64,000 bases of DNA from Tomocerus qinae (Eukaryota; Arthropoda; Collembola; Entomobryomorpha; Tomoceridae), in contig CM034546.1 of assembly GCA_020055645.1 (NCBI GenBank), forward strand, positions 71,114,001-71,178,000, in the 5' to 3' direction. Positions 22,718 to 34,090 of this stretch are shown here, in pieces. Numbering within the stretch: the stretch's first letter is position 1; every line of letters begins with the position of its first letter. The notes under the pieces were generated by a model, which saw only the letters and a list, made by a program, of their open reading frames with translations, made no database searches and was not told the DNA's origin. The translations under genes were made by a program, and so were the position numbers.

Positions 22718-25700
22718 ATGGCGTCTTCATTACCATCAACTGCTAATGAACCCAATTTACAGAATTATAAAGGTATAGATAAACTTTTAAAAATATACTG
22801 TTGTCTGTTGTAACTATCATATCTTTGGCTGGGTGGCTGAGCACCAGCTTAAACTTTCTTCATATTTTACATAAAAAATGTAAGGGTATTTTTGGAATTT
22901 TTTTAGTTGAAAAGAAGCATCTATTGAAATTAAGGCCAGTTATTGCAAAAGGTATCACACACGAGGAACTATCAATGATAATGAACGACATGCTCTTTGA
23001 AAACCACAATGACAAATTGGAAAACATTAAAAAAATAGATAATCTGGAGAACAAAATACATGCATTACTTGATGATTGGCTAAGATTTGTATCCTATGAC
23101 GAAGGACAGGGAGGACAGTTTTCTGATCTTATTTCTTTCTTCAAACGAATACCTGCGCTTTATGGTTGGTTTTAGTGTTAGATGAAAATACCACACGTAA
23201 AAATAATGAAGAAGATAAACATGTCCAAATGTTAAACTTATATTTTTTATATTTCAGCCAAATTGAAAACTGAATCCTATAATCTGCTTAACCTACAATT
23301 ATCGAAGTAAACTCACTAATTTTACTAAACAATACTAATAAGAACTCTTTATGATTATTGTCTAAATAAACTCCGTTTACCATAGGACCTAAATTCTAAA
23401 TTGTGCACTCTAAAATGATTAAATTAATCCATCCAACGTTTAAATTGTAGGTTATTTACAAATGTGAATCAAACTATAGTAAAAATGAGATCTAACACAT
23501 GTATAAAACATTGTCGGACACGTAGCCAAAAAACTCGATGAAGGAGGAGAACGAAGGAAATAAAATAGGGAACAGCCATGTTATTTTAGCATGAAACATT
23601 TTCACTACCATTTTTACCTTTTTTGGAAAAATATCCTAGTTTTTTCAGCTTTCATGGGGGGGCACTGCTCCTCCTGACCTGTTTTACCCGGATGTAGGTG
23701 AACTGGCCTGAAACCACTACATATATAAAAAGATAGAGGTGAATTGTTGTAATGACAAATGTGAATTGTTCCAATGTCAGAGGTGATCTGTTCCAAAGAA
23801 AAAGTGACATATGTTCTGGCCTTCGGTGCTAGGTACAACTTGTTTTCTCCCATTTTGGAAGGATAGGTTGAATTGGAAAACTTTCAATTTGAATTGAAAT
23901 TGACAATGTTGAGTGAAGTTGTCTCATTTTAAATATTTTTTCTACTGTGTTTAATTAATTTTACTGTAGTAACTATGATTTATTTCAGATCAACATCAAA
24001 TGATACTACTGATGACCAACTGTCGAGAATTGGACTACAAAAAGTTCCAGAAAATGTATAAGCAATTTTCTTTTTATTTCAATCATCCAAAACAGCTAAA
24101 TAAACATTTTTGTCTCCCTCTAATAGGTTAGTTAAGGATTTTAATTCCAATAAAAATTGAATTCATTAATGAAAAACGAGTTTTTAAAATATTAGAATGC
24201 AAAAATATTCAAGAGCCAGAAATAAAAATTATTTTCTTAAATATTCAGTGTCAGAAGACATTTTTTAAAAGATGTGTTGCTGCTTTGCTTACAAATGATT
24301 CAGTGAGACAATTATTATGAACAGACCACCACATATTATAAAGTTTTGTTTGTTAGAGTTTGCTCGTCCTTATTTGAAGGATGATTTGCAATAGTTTCCG
24401 ATATTCCAGACTGGTATAGTACTTATATATGGATACAGTGGCGGCTCTAGGATTTGCGAGGCCCTGGGCAAAATATTCGCGCGAGGCCCCATAATAATTC
24501 ACAAATATGCAAATTATTATATTAATTCAAATCTACGAATTTTTTTCGTTTTTAAATGAATTTGGCATATGAATAGTTAGCGTGAAATTTTTTTATGGTT
24601 TTTTGAATGTTATTGAAAACAAAAACAAGTACGTGGACAGAAGTAAGTTTCAGGAGGGATTATATTATGTGATACTTATATCTTAATTACATATATTTGC
24701 GCGCAGCGCGAAAAACTTTGTCCAATTTTGACAAAAGTTAGTCAAAACTGGCCTAAAAATGGAAAATAATCATTTTTTTTGCTGTTTTGGGAAAAATATA
24801 TTTTTCTTTGATTTTGGGGTGGGGCTTCAGCCTATAAGGTTTTCTACCTCAATACGTCCTTTATTCAAAATAAGACCCTAAAACTCTGTTTTAAAGACTA
24901 TGTAGGCGCTATGCGGTATTTTAGAATTTGAATATTTTATTAATTTTTTTAAAAATTTCTTTTAAAATTTAAATAAACTATTAGTGGAAACAAGCACGTA
25001 TCCATGAATTTGGCCTAGTGAGGCACCAAAATATATTGATAAAATTAAAGCATATACGCGCGCAGCGCGAAAATTTTTTGGATTTTTAACCTTTTTTTGA
25101 CAAAAAATTGTCTTTTTCTGAATACTTAGGGGGGGCGGGCCCCCCGTTCCCCTCTCTGGATACGTGCTTGAGTGGAAACATAATTGTCTACATCTACCTA
25201 CTGCAATTTTGCAGTTTTGGTATCATCGCAAAATGCTACAAATTTGTGGATTGGAATGCATATATTAATTCTATAATGATTCTGAGAGATGCTGCTTTCG
25301 TGTCACCATAATGTTTTTACTAGATGTCTACTTTCGGTATACTTTTCTTCCTTGAATTCTAAAAATGATTCTGTAATAAAGCTGTAACAAAACGTATTAC
25401 TTAAACCAAAATGCAAAACCAGTATTTCTGAAGTGAAATCAACACAGACAAGTTGAAATTCTTTCTTTGTCAAAGCTATGCGCGAGGCCCCAAAAGCGCG
25501 AGGCCCTGGGCAACTGCCCAGTCTGCCCATTGTGAAAGCCGCCTCTGTATGGATATAATAGATATATACAAAATTATATCTAAAAATTTATCCAACTAGG
25601 TTGTAGTTTTAAGTAAAAGTGTTTAAATACTGAAAAATTACACATCGGTTCTTTGTTACTGTACTCTTAACATATTATGTAGGTTAGTAGTTTGGTAGGA

Positions 25701-26181
25701 ATTTGGAATTTTATAATACCGTAGTTTACTTTCCAACTTAATTTCTTTTAAAATATGGCAAACCTAAGTCTTTCTTTCTCTGTTGTTGAAGATGGACGAA
25801 GACACGAAAGAGTACATTCGTCTCAATGTAGATCGACTTGCTGAAGCCACCACCTGCAATGCGCCATTACTTAATCGTTTATTTGCAACAAAAGTTATAA
25901 CTTCAAATGAAATGGCTACTATTGTGAGTATATTATGGAAAAGTTCATGGGAGAACAATAATTATTACCACTATCACTTAAAAAATTTTGACGCCAATCC
26001 ATAGAAATCCAAGACAACCAACGTTGAAAAATCAACTGAGTTTTACACAAATATTCTTCCAAAAAAGTTACTGGAATGTTATGACAAAACCATTACTGCA
26101 CTATCCAGTCCTGGGGTTGAACAACATGTTGCAGCAAATATTCTGATGGGTCAGCCACTAAAAAATGTAATGACAATTTGA
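22718..26181 (+). CDS. Double CARD-like domain protein, copy B (intact, about 245 aa)
   Basis: Six exons: 22718-22772, 22907-23164, 23258-23306, 23989-24055, 25792-25923 and 26005-26181. All junctions are GT-AG and all phases match. CARD 1 (about residues 20-118) spans exons 2-3; its final helix (PALYAKLKTESYNLL) crosses the splice. A polar linker (NDTTDDQLSRIG) in exon 4 joins CARD 2 (about residues 144-240) in exons 5-6. The exon 5 acceptor follows the pyrimidine tract TCTTTCTTTCTCTG. Intron 4 is 1.7 kb because a hAT-like element lies in it; the others are about 80-140 bp. An ATG starts exon 5, so a second-CARD-only transcript is possible, and an AATAAA in intron 4 (24099-24104) could give a first-CARD-only form. 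No caspase, NACHT/NB-ARC, kinase or TM region is present, so it would be an adaptor or CARD-only regulator. The assignment rests on helix and hydrophobic pattern, not a search. Confidence 0.6.
24436..25547. mobile_element. hAT-like element (CAGTGGCGG family) in intron 4, TSD TATGGATA
   Basis: Ends CAGTGGCGGCTCTAGG and GCCGCCTCTG are inverted, and TATGGATA lies at 24428-24435 and 25548-25555. The CAGTGGCG-type terminus and 8-bp TSD are typical of hAT. Inside are an older nested piece (about 24630-24862, GTACGTGG to CAATACGTCC, also present in the 15738-16649 copy) and a younger one at 24991-25170. No transposase frame. Confidence 0.9.
24991..25170. mobile_element. 180-bp hAT-like MITE nested in the intronic hAT, TSD AGTGGAAA
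   Basis: Ends CAAGCACGTATCC and GGATACGTGCTTG; exact AGTGGAAA at 24983-24990 and 25171-25178. The 15738-16649 copy has the uninterrupted site, so both insertion and duplication are proven by a paralogous empty site. Confidence 0.95.
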
Positions 26182-28970
26182 CAACCCGTTTATTATTTAC
26201 AAGTATAAATTATTCGTATATAGAAACAAAATAATGTTAAGAAATATTATTACCTCATAAGTTTACATTATATTTGATTTGCAGTAAATCTTTATTCATC
26301 AAATCCTGTTTGAGTTGTGGAAGTACCAAACAGGATTCACTAGATGAAACAGATTGATTGAAACCGGAAGGAATTATGGAACTGCAGACACAAGTATGTA
26401 TAGATTATTACTATTACTTTTAATGCAACAAAGGATGCCTTAAAATCTTAAGCAAAAAACCCTCACATTAAACAATTTACCGTATGTTTTTCAAATTCAA
26501 ATAGTTCAAAATCAAAGCACAACGTTTTAGATATAATATGTATACTTAACCACTAATACAAACTGAAATACAATATAACCATTTTTAGTCTGTAATTTTT
26601 AGTATGATTGTCAAAAAAAGTAATAATTCTTCAATTCGACAATAAATGGTTTCTATTTGTACATTCAAATGAATGCAACTTTTACTCTTTAGTTGACTTT
26701 AGTATCAGACAGAATAATGATAGTTTCTAAATTAACTTCCCTATTAAACGTTTAAGCGTGATAACTGATAACCAAGTGTTTTATTGTATAAACTTTAGAT
26801 TTCAAAAATTATAGATACATTTAGTTAGCAATTTCCGTTTCAGTTGTCAATTTAGTGATTAGTAGACCAACTAAAATTACAACAAAATTATCTCTTGGAA
26901 GGTTAGTTAACACGTCACCTGTTTTATTTAAAGCGGGTAACAGACATGAAGAAACCCGTTTTTTAAAATTGTTTTTCAAAACAAAGGACTTGTTTTATGA
27001 AAATGGTAAAATTTGAAAAAACCCAATTTTTAGTCGTTTTCGAACAAAATATAATACAATTTGTACATAACAGAATTTTTGGTGATTTCCGAACATAATA
27101 GGATAAAATCTAAAAATAACCCAATTTTCGATTGTTTTATGACAAATAGTATCGTAAACGCGAATTTCCGGATTAAATTTGATTTTGTAGAATTTTGTCA
27201 TAAAACAGCAACAACAATTTTCAGAATTTACTATTTTTTGTTTAAGTAGAATTAGACTTCGGGTTTCTCATTTTACTACGTTTTACTTTGACCTGCGGGC
27301 CATTAAAAAAAGGACTTTTCACCTTTTATTTTACTGTGCTTTAACCTCTGATTCAAATTCTGCAGAACATTTAATTAATACTGACATGCGAAGGTATATA
27401 ATTACAATTGAATGCGGTTTAGCCGTCAGAGCGGGCCTTTACCATAACGTTATCATTAAAATTAACCGGAAAAGTTTTAAGCATTTGCAAATAATTAATT
27501 ATTAGTAGCATCGAATTCCACTATAAAATAACATCACAAATTGCGATGGAAACCATAATGACAATGGGGGTGTAGCAAATTAATTATATTGTTCCTTAAG
27601 GTACGATTTTTTCCTATTTAGTCTCAATGCACTTTTCGCTTTGTGCACGATATAACCTCAATGCATTCAGGGCATGAAAAACACAAAAACCCGGGTTTTT
27701 GGGTGGGTTTTTGGGTTGGGTTTTTCCTCACCAAAAGCCCTGTTTTTTGTTTGATGCATTTTAAAAATTTTTAACCAGTTGCCATAGTATCTAACATTTT
27801 TCATTTTTAAAACTATTTTAGTTTTGGTATGAATTTTCAATCTCATTGACAAATATTTATATGCAAATATATTAGACCTAAATTTCAAATTAAACAGATT
27901 ATCTTAAAAATAATTCCAAATAATCTGTTTTGAGGAAAGAAAATATTTTTTTAGAAAACATGAAAATTAAGAACCAGAGTAAGATGTAATCGTCTATCAT
28001 CAATCACTTTGAGATTATTGTTTTTACAAAAACAAAACTATCAATCATACACTGACATTGCATAAGTGGTAGTATTTGCATTACAATAAGAGCTATTATT
28101 ATAAATCATGTTCAGGTGTATCATTTGATAAAAATTAATAGGGATTTGATAAGACTCAACTATGTTTTAACTCAGACACTGCAACAACGGTTATTGATTT
28201 AAATTTAGATAATTAACCATAAAATTGATGACATTTTTACAGCTAGGTTTTTTTGAATTCAAGAATTTAGAGATTTTTCGTGATTCAAATTGTTAGGAAA
28301 ATTTACAGGGCATTTGAGCATTTATAGCGAAAATTATGTTTATTTACTATAATAATTGATTAATACTATGTGAATTTTTCCTAAATTGCGATAATACACA
28401 TGGTCTGGTGCAATAATTAATACAGTCTCCATTTGAGGAAATTTTTGGACAATTCTTGTACCCTGCTTACGCTTATGAATACCTTCACTCAAATGCGTCA
28501 TTTAATATTGAGATTGTTTCAAATGTCAAAAAGATTTATCAAGTAACTAATTAAAATATTAAAAAACTACTAGATTTGAAGTGAGTAAAGTGGTCTTGGT
28601 AAACTGGTAATTTGGGGGCCAAGTAAACTGGCATTTCTATCTACAATATCATTCTGGTAACTGTAAGTTTACGTTTAACTTAAGAACAAGTTTACAATAA
28701 GTTTGTTTACAATTGGTAAGACCATATAATGATATTCGGTGATTTCAGGATTTTAGTACCACCAAATTACTTTTTTGAAATACCTATCGGTTTTACATTA
28801 AGTAGCTTATTTATTTCTTTCCTCACAGACAATCTTACCATGACTAATGTTCATAAATAGAACACTAATCAAATCAATCTTAATCAATCATTTTTTTTCG
28901 ACGTTTATTATTAGTAAGTATTTAATTGATAAAACTATCCACCATTGATAATTCATTCGATAAAAAAAGA
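26182..28970. other. Intergenic, low-complexity
   Basis: To about 26870 it is the 3' flank of copy B. Then AT-rich sequence with repeated AACCCAATTTT/ATTTTG words (26950-27250). A half-palindrome at 27592-27660 (CCTTAAGG, CACTTTTCG, GTGCACGATAT) matches one arm of the TTAA MITE at 31147, and a G/T run lies at 27690-27730. No exon-like frame has support. Confidence 0.4.
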
Positions 28971-28973
28971 TGC

Positions 28974-28981
28974 TATAAAAA
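28974..28981 (+). promoter_or_regulatory. TATA box of the secreted-protein gene
   Basis: TATAAAAA preceded by GC and followed by GG lies 70 bp upstream of the ATG at 29051, leaving room for a start site near 29005 and a 5' UTR of about 45 bases. Confidence 0.5.
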
Positions 28982-29050
28982 GGTTTTTATTTCGAGCAAT
29001 AATTTATTATTCCAACACTTTCTATTTGTGGTAACAGAAAGAAATTCAAA

Positions 29051-31767
29051 ATGCAGGTAACCAGTGTCTTGCTGCAAGTGTTCATACTACTTTATACTGT
29101 TCCGAATACCATATTTGGGAGGTCTTACGATTCAGGATCATCAAATTTTTCTGACCCGTCCCCTTTTGAAGAATTTGGTAAGCGATTTGTAACTTACTTT
29201 ATTATTATTAAATAAAACGACCTACTTTACTGAATGAAATTTATAATTTGAATTTATTTATTGCTTATTTATTTCATTATTATAAATTTATTGCTCAATT
29301 ATTTTTGTAAATTATAGAATTACTGACAGTCACGGTAACCGTGTATTACTAACAGGCGACACGACATATTATTTAATATCGGAAAGTCAAAAAATTTGTG
29401 GCACAGTTGGAAAAGGACTGTGTATTTCGATAGCTCATAATATTAGGAAAAAACAACTTTCAGGAAAACATCATTTTTGCCCCTGTCAGGGGTAGGGGTG
29501 CCACAAAGAGCAAAATGGGAGTAATTTCTAGAAGGAGAACCAGTGGACCGATTAAAGTGAAACATTTTTTAAAATTATGTCCCTTTATACTCTAAAGAAG
29601 GATTTAACAAAAAGTTTAAATTCCAAAAATTCGAGTTTTAAAAAGTAAATAAAATTTTGAAAAATTTAATCTACGGAAAACGTTTTTTCAAAAATTCTGC
29701 AGGAATCTAAAGAAAGAGCTCATCAAATAACCGTAAACTAAAATATAATATCTACCACTTTTGATTTTCCGATATCAAATAATATATGTCAGGCATGTAT
29801 CCAGAAATTTGATCAAGAGGTGCGCGGAACCAAAAATAATGAAAAATTTTCTGCAATTTTTGGAAAAAATCCTCTTTTTCTCAGGTTTAGGGGGGCAGCT
29901 ATCCCCCACGCCCCCTACTGGATACGTGCTTGGTTACTAATATAGTTACAAATAAAGTTTTACACTTTCGTTTCATTTTTGAAAATTGGATAGATTGTAT
30001 GCATAAAAGTGGAAGTCCGATATCATCAGTTATTATGCTGCTGATAGTTAAAAATATTCCAGTTTCAACTGCTCATAAGGGTGATGGTTAAGCTTCAGTT
30101 CAGTGCTACGGAAACGATATATCGTCCCTTAAGTTATCAAATACGCAATATGCAATTTCAGTTGGTATCGAAAATACACAATATGCTTCGTCAGACGGGT
30201 ATCGAAAATACACAACATGCTGAGCTTAACCTTTGCTTAGCGTATGAATATTGCGTTTTTTTTGAGACCAGCTTGAAAATGGATATTGCTTACTTACGGT
30301 ATCAGCAATAGATTTAGGAATAAGGGTAGATTGGCAATATGCTGTATCTGCCTGTGTTATTCCAATTTTCATGCAGTTGTGTCATTTCTCGCTGACATAT
30401 CCTTACCAACACTTTTCACTTATTGGTTGTAAGAATGAGTGGAGGGAACGAATGAATAATGCATTGCTGAAGCCTGTGGCAACGACAACAAACCTGCTGG
30501 GAGTGAATTGCACTCCGTATACCAACCGATGGATTGTTCATCCTCTCCGCGACTTCAAGTCAGCTCTTAACCAATAGACAAAAACTGCTTCTTAGTATAA
30601 ACCAATGATCGAAACAGAAATGAAATTTGATGTCACAATTTCCATTGCCCATCTCGGTCTGATATATCTATGGTATCACCCTGCTATAAAATGCATATTG
30701 CGTATTTTCGGTGGCAGCTATTACCTGCATATTGCGTATTTGATACCTTTAAGGGATGATATGTTGTGCGTAATAATATTTTTTAAAGTTGTCAAACCGT
30801 TAATATCCGGATTGAATTCACTTAATCCGAGATTAAAACTACTTTTGCAATTCATTCATTCTTTTGATGTTTTATTTTGACTTATTTTGTTACAGAAGAC
30901 GAATGTGACTATGGCGTTAGAGCTACTTTTCAAGATTTTCAAAGAAGGCATATCTTAGGTACTGCTAGTCCAGGAAACGCCGCCGCTTGGAATAATTTGC
31001 TTAGTACCAGACTTGCATCTGACAAATGTGGATACGGAACAAAGAAATTCAATACTTTTATTGACACAACTCCCAACCAACTTGAAACTGACTTCGCATC
31101 GACGACTTCTCGGGTATGCATTTTAATAAACACATTTTCCCCTTAAGGAACCCTTTAAGCCTATATCCACTTTTCATTTTATGCACGAAATAGCCTAAAC
31201 GGTATACACAACAAGTGGATTTAGGCTATTCCGTACACAAAACGAAAAGTGGATACACACTAAATTTTTCCTTAAGTGACGTTGTATATCAATTTAAATA
31301 ATGAAATATTAAGGTCCATACGCCTGTACAGCCAAATATAGTTAATCAGGTAGAAATATTTCATTTTCACAATTCAATAACCGTCATTCATGATTATATT
31401 TCAGAATAGACACTTTGTCACATGTCTTTTGTGAACCAAAAAGTAAAATTACAAACCAAAGCTGACAATTACATGTACATGCTTAATTACATTATTTATA
31501 TCATCGCCTTAAAACTTTCAGTATCCCGGAGGTAAGGGTGATTTGTATTGGAGCAGCTTTACATATAAATTGTTTGTAATGAGACTTCTTCCAAATAAAA
31601 CGGGCTATGATGTCCATATGTGCCAAAGCAAATATTTTGTTGGAGCACGACCGTCGTCTGCACCATTCAAGCCAACTCATTTTGGAGGACAAAAAAGTGT
31701 AAGAACAACACCAACAGATAATCTAACTTTACCGGCATCCTTAAATGGTTGTACCCCAATTAGTTAA
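29051..31767 (+). CDS. Small secreted four-cysteine protein, 196 aa, unrecognised family
   Basis: Three exons with matching phases: 29051-29177 (donor GTAAGC), 30896-31113 (acceptor TTGTTACAG, donor GTATGC) and 31522-31767 (acceptor TTTCAG, stop TAA). The first 23 residues are a signal peptide (VLLQVFILLYTVPNTIFG core). The mature part has four cysteines, in ECDYG, KCGYG, MCQSK and GCTPIS, consistent with two disulfides, and NxS/T sites (NFS, NKT, NLT). Aromatic and basic residues are frequent, with an exon 3 start at YPGGKGDLYWSS. I do not recognise the fold. An AATAAA at 31862-31867 follows about 95 bp after the stop. Intron 1 (1.7 kb) holds three TIR elements and intron 2 a palindromic TTAA MITE. 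TATA box, splice sites and poly(A) signal together make this the best-supported ordinary gene left of the IR cluster. Confidence 0.7.
29356..29789. mobile_element. TIR element in intron 1
   Basis: About 30-bp arms: GACATATTATTTAATATCGG at the left and CCGATATCAAATAATATATG at the right. No frame inside. Confidence 0.7.
29790..29932. mobile_element. 143-bp hAT-like MITE in intron 1
   Basis: Ends CAGGCATGTATCCAGAAATT and GGATACGTGCTTG, abutting the previous element. No matching TSD seen, so it may have inserted next to or into an end that has since changed. Confidence 0.7.
30117..30763. mobile_element. TIR element rich in CGCAATATGC words, intron 1
   Basis: Ends ATATCGTCCCTTAA and TTAAGGGATGATAT are inverted and continue as ATCAAATACGCAATATGC and its mirror. 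The word recurs near the ends (30144-30260 and 30698-30745). Related ends occur at 11895-12045. Short open frames inside have no support as genes. Confidence 0.75.
31147..31271. mobile_element. 125-bp palindromic MITE, TTAA target site, intron 2
   Basis: TTAA at 31143-31146 and 31272-31275. Almost the whole length pairs as a hairpin (ATCCACTTTTC with GAAAAGTGGAT, AATAGCCTAAA with TTTAGGCTATT). Confidence 0.8.
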
Positions 31768-31999
31768 AAATATCTTACAACAAATATGTAACTCTATAAA
31801 TGAAAAGGTAAACAATGTTAAAACCTCCGGAAACATACATCCTTACACTTAATTTAGAGAAAATAAATAAAATTAAATGTGTCTCAAATATCAAACCACG
31901 TCAATTTGTTAGCGAAAAATTATACCACTTACTATTATTATACTCACTCAAATGGTGGTGTAAATAGACGCTTGTATTCCAGCTCCATATTATTCAAAC

Positions 32000-32420
32000 A
32001 TGAATTGGAATGTTCCAACAATAAACTTGAATTGTTAAATAAGTGTATTATTTCGGCAATTTTAGGCTGATGGTTGTCTACTCTTAAATGGCCCCCATAT
32101 TTCTGTTCATACACTCCCACCCTCCATAAGTAGCTTGTAGTTGATACATATTTTTGCTTCTCCTGCATGAATGGTAAAATATTCGACGCTTTCGACGTTT
32201 CAGTCATTTTGGAGTTATATATATCATGATTTTTACCTCCCCTTCAGTTGAGTCCTCCTTTGCAGCTTTTTAATAATCCCTTCAATTTCATCGATTGTTA
32301 AAATAGAGCTAAGTAAGATTCGCATAGTTAGAGGAAGGAAAAGCGTTTTTGATGTGAGTAGTGTTTCTATAGTCTAGTAATTCTCCTGTTAAAACTGTAG
32401 CTCTCTGTTTTCATAATATT
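32000..32420 (-). pseudogene. Decayed paralogue of the 14266-14650 exon
   Basis: Aligns by eye with 14130-14590 on the same strand: shared blocks around GGCTGATGGTTTACTC, GCCCCCATATTTCTG, AAATATTCGACGCTT and TTCAATTTCATCGATTGTTA. It carries several internal deletions (for example between 32180 and 32205 against 14365-14430) and no continuous frame. It lies convergent to, and just 3' of, the secreted-protein gene. Confidence 0.75.
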
Positions 32421-32514
32421 TGGCTTAGCAATAGGTATTTTGTGCCTAGTGTTTGACCTGTTTGAATTTAGTTTGAATATTCGATATATTTATAAAGGAT
32501 ATGGAGGACTTCGG

Positions 32515-32840
32515 ATTGCCCACACCTTACTTTTGTACAAGATTCTAGGTTTATAGGCCGGTTTATGAATAAGTATGGCAAGATTGAATACGGTTAGTTT
32601 TTCTAGTGCAGTTAGGTTGGGCTAATGTCCATAAGATTAATTGAGTAATGATAATGAAGCAATTAATGAGGGGTGCCAATTAATTTGTATATATGTTACC
32701 TATTATGTTAAATTAACTTACAATGCATATTCAACATTGCCATACAAAGTCATAAACCACCATACAAAATCACACTATCTATTTTTAGCTCTCCCATACA
32801 AAAGTCATGGTGTGCCATACAAATTCCTATTTTCCCATTA
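32515..32840. mobile_element. Foldback MITE of the GTATGGCA family
   Basis: The right arm (GCCATACAAAGTCATAAACC to TGGTGTGCCATACAAATTCC) is the reverse of the left end of the 3.8 kb element. The left arm (ACTTTTGTACAAG, GGCCGGTTTATGAATAAG) is a diverged mirror. A further fragment of the opposite end lies at 33385-33475. Confidence 0.65.
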
Positions 32841-33060
32841 ATGAGGAATTTTGTTGTAGTTTCCTTCCTTTGTTTGCACCAATTCTCTGGTTCACTAACA
32901 ACTGTCATTCTGGGCTAATCTTTATGACGGTAATAATGGTGAAAGTTGATGACTTGTGTTTTTAGGAACAGAGATATCAATTTTGCTTTTGAAACAATCT
33001 AATCCTGTACGTTGAGTAACATCCTTATTTACACATTTTCTAATTGGGTCTTATTGCATA

Positions 33061-33331
33061 TCGTCTGCTTAATATTACAAGGTAACAAGCCATTTTATCA
33101 TGGCTGATACAAAGTAACAAACCATTTTATCATGGCTGCTACAAAGTAACAAGCCATTTTATCATGGCTGCGACCAGGTAACAAACCACATCTCTTGATA
33201 CAGTGGTTTGTTACCTTGTCGCTGCCATGATAAAATGGCTTGTTACTTTGTCGCAGCCATGATAAAATGGTTTGTTACTTTGTAGCAGCCATGATAAAAT
33301 GGCTTGTTACCTTGTAATATTAAGCAGACGA
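33061..33331. mobile_element. Palindromic MITE, middle form (about 3 repeat units per arm)
   Basis: A 271-bp hairpin flanked by TA, with ends TCGTCTGCTTAATATTAC and inverse. Three full 32-bp units plus a partial central one per arm, mirrored unit for unit. Confidence 0.9.
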
Positions 33332-33479
33332 TATTATATGTGTGTGTCTCCAATACACTACATATACCCACCCATACACATTCATAAAGTCAGCCTTATA
33401 ACACACCATACAAAGTTAGACTAAGTATCAAAAATTCAACCATCCATAATTAAGGTGTGTGCAACACAACTTGATGAAT

Positions 33480-34090
33480 GTGGATTAGTGGAGGGAAAGT
33501 TCAGTTTTTGTCTTAGAATTATGAAGTTTGGTACGTTCTTTATCTGCTGTGGAAATGCAACAACCATTCCAACAAACCCGGTACAAGTTTTACGGTCATC
33601 TTTCATAGATGCATCATCCATTGCTCTTTGAATATATAGGTTCATAGAAAAAAACGAATGGCATTTAAGTTCTTTGACTTCCGCTTCTGTTCAATTGTGA
33701 TGTCAATGTCGTGGTTTTCGTAATGTAACATGAATTAAAACACATTGTATTAACATAGAAAGCATTTTAAATTAGGTGAAATTATTACATAGGTATAAAT
33801 TAAATATAAAGAAATTTCTTTAAAATAATTGAATTCTAAGTGTAAGTTCTATTTCTCACATGAAAACAAGTTGGATTAAAAATTTATCATATTAAGTAAG
33901 CAAATGCTACACACTGATACATCATTAGGTCTAAGCAGCTGAATAAAATGCAAAACATTTTGCAAAAAAGTTGAGCCAATTTATCAATTCGAATAAAAAT
34001 TGATTCACGTGTTAATAAATCCGAAAGACGGTAGCATGGAAATTAATAGAATAAAACTTCCGCAGCTTAAATCAAAAATTAAGATTTAAT
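33480..34090. other. Unassigned
   Basis: A minus-strand frame of about 75 codons at 33436-33690 has exon-like composition (cysteines, KDDRKTCTG) but no matching splice partners were found. The remainder is AT-rich. Confidence 0.25.

Larger units (their letters stand above)
17252..26870 (+). repeat. Diverged segmental duplication, copy B
   Basis: Same order and orientation as 645-6090, but expanded by a 3.8 kb TIR element (17577-21381) and a 1.1 kb hAT-like element (24436-25547). The stretch 17252-17576 continues directly into 21382 in copy A. It contains the intact copy of the double-CARD gene. Confidence 0.8.

Noticed and set aside
30371..30880. Two plus-strand frames between 30371 and 30880
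   Set aside because: They mostly lie in a TIR element inside intron 1 of the secreted-protein gene; composition and context give no support.
33436..33690. Minus-strand frame of about 75 codons as an exon
   Set aside because: No acceptor/donor pair in matching phase and part overlaps a decayed TIR end.
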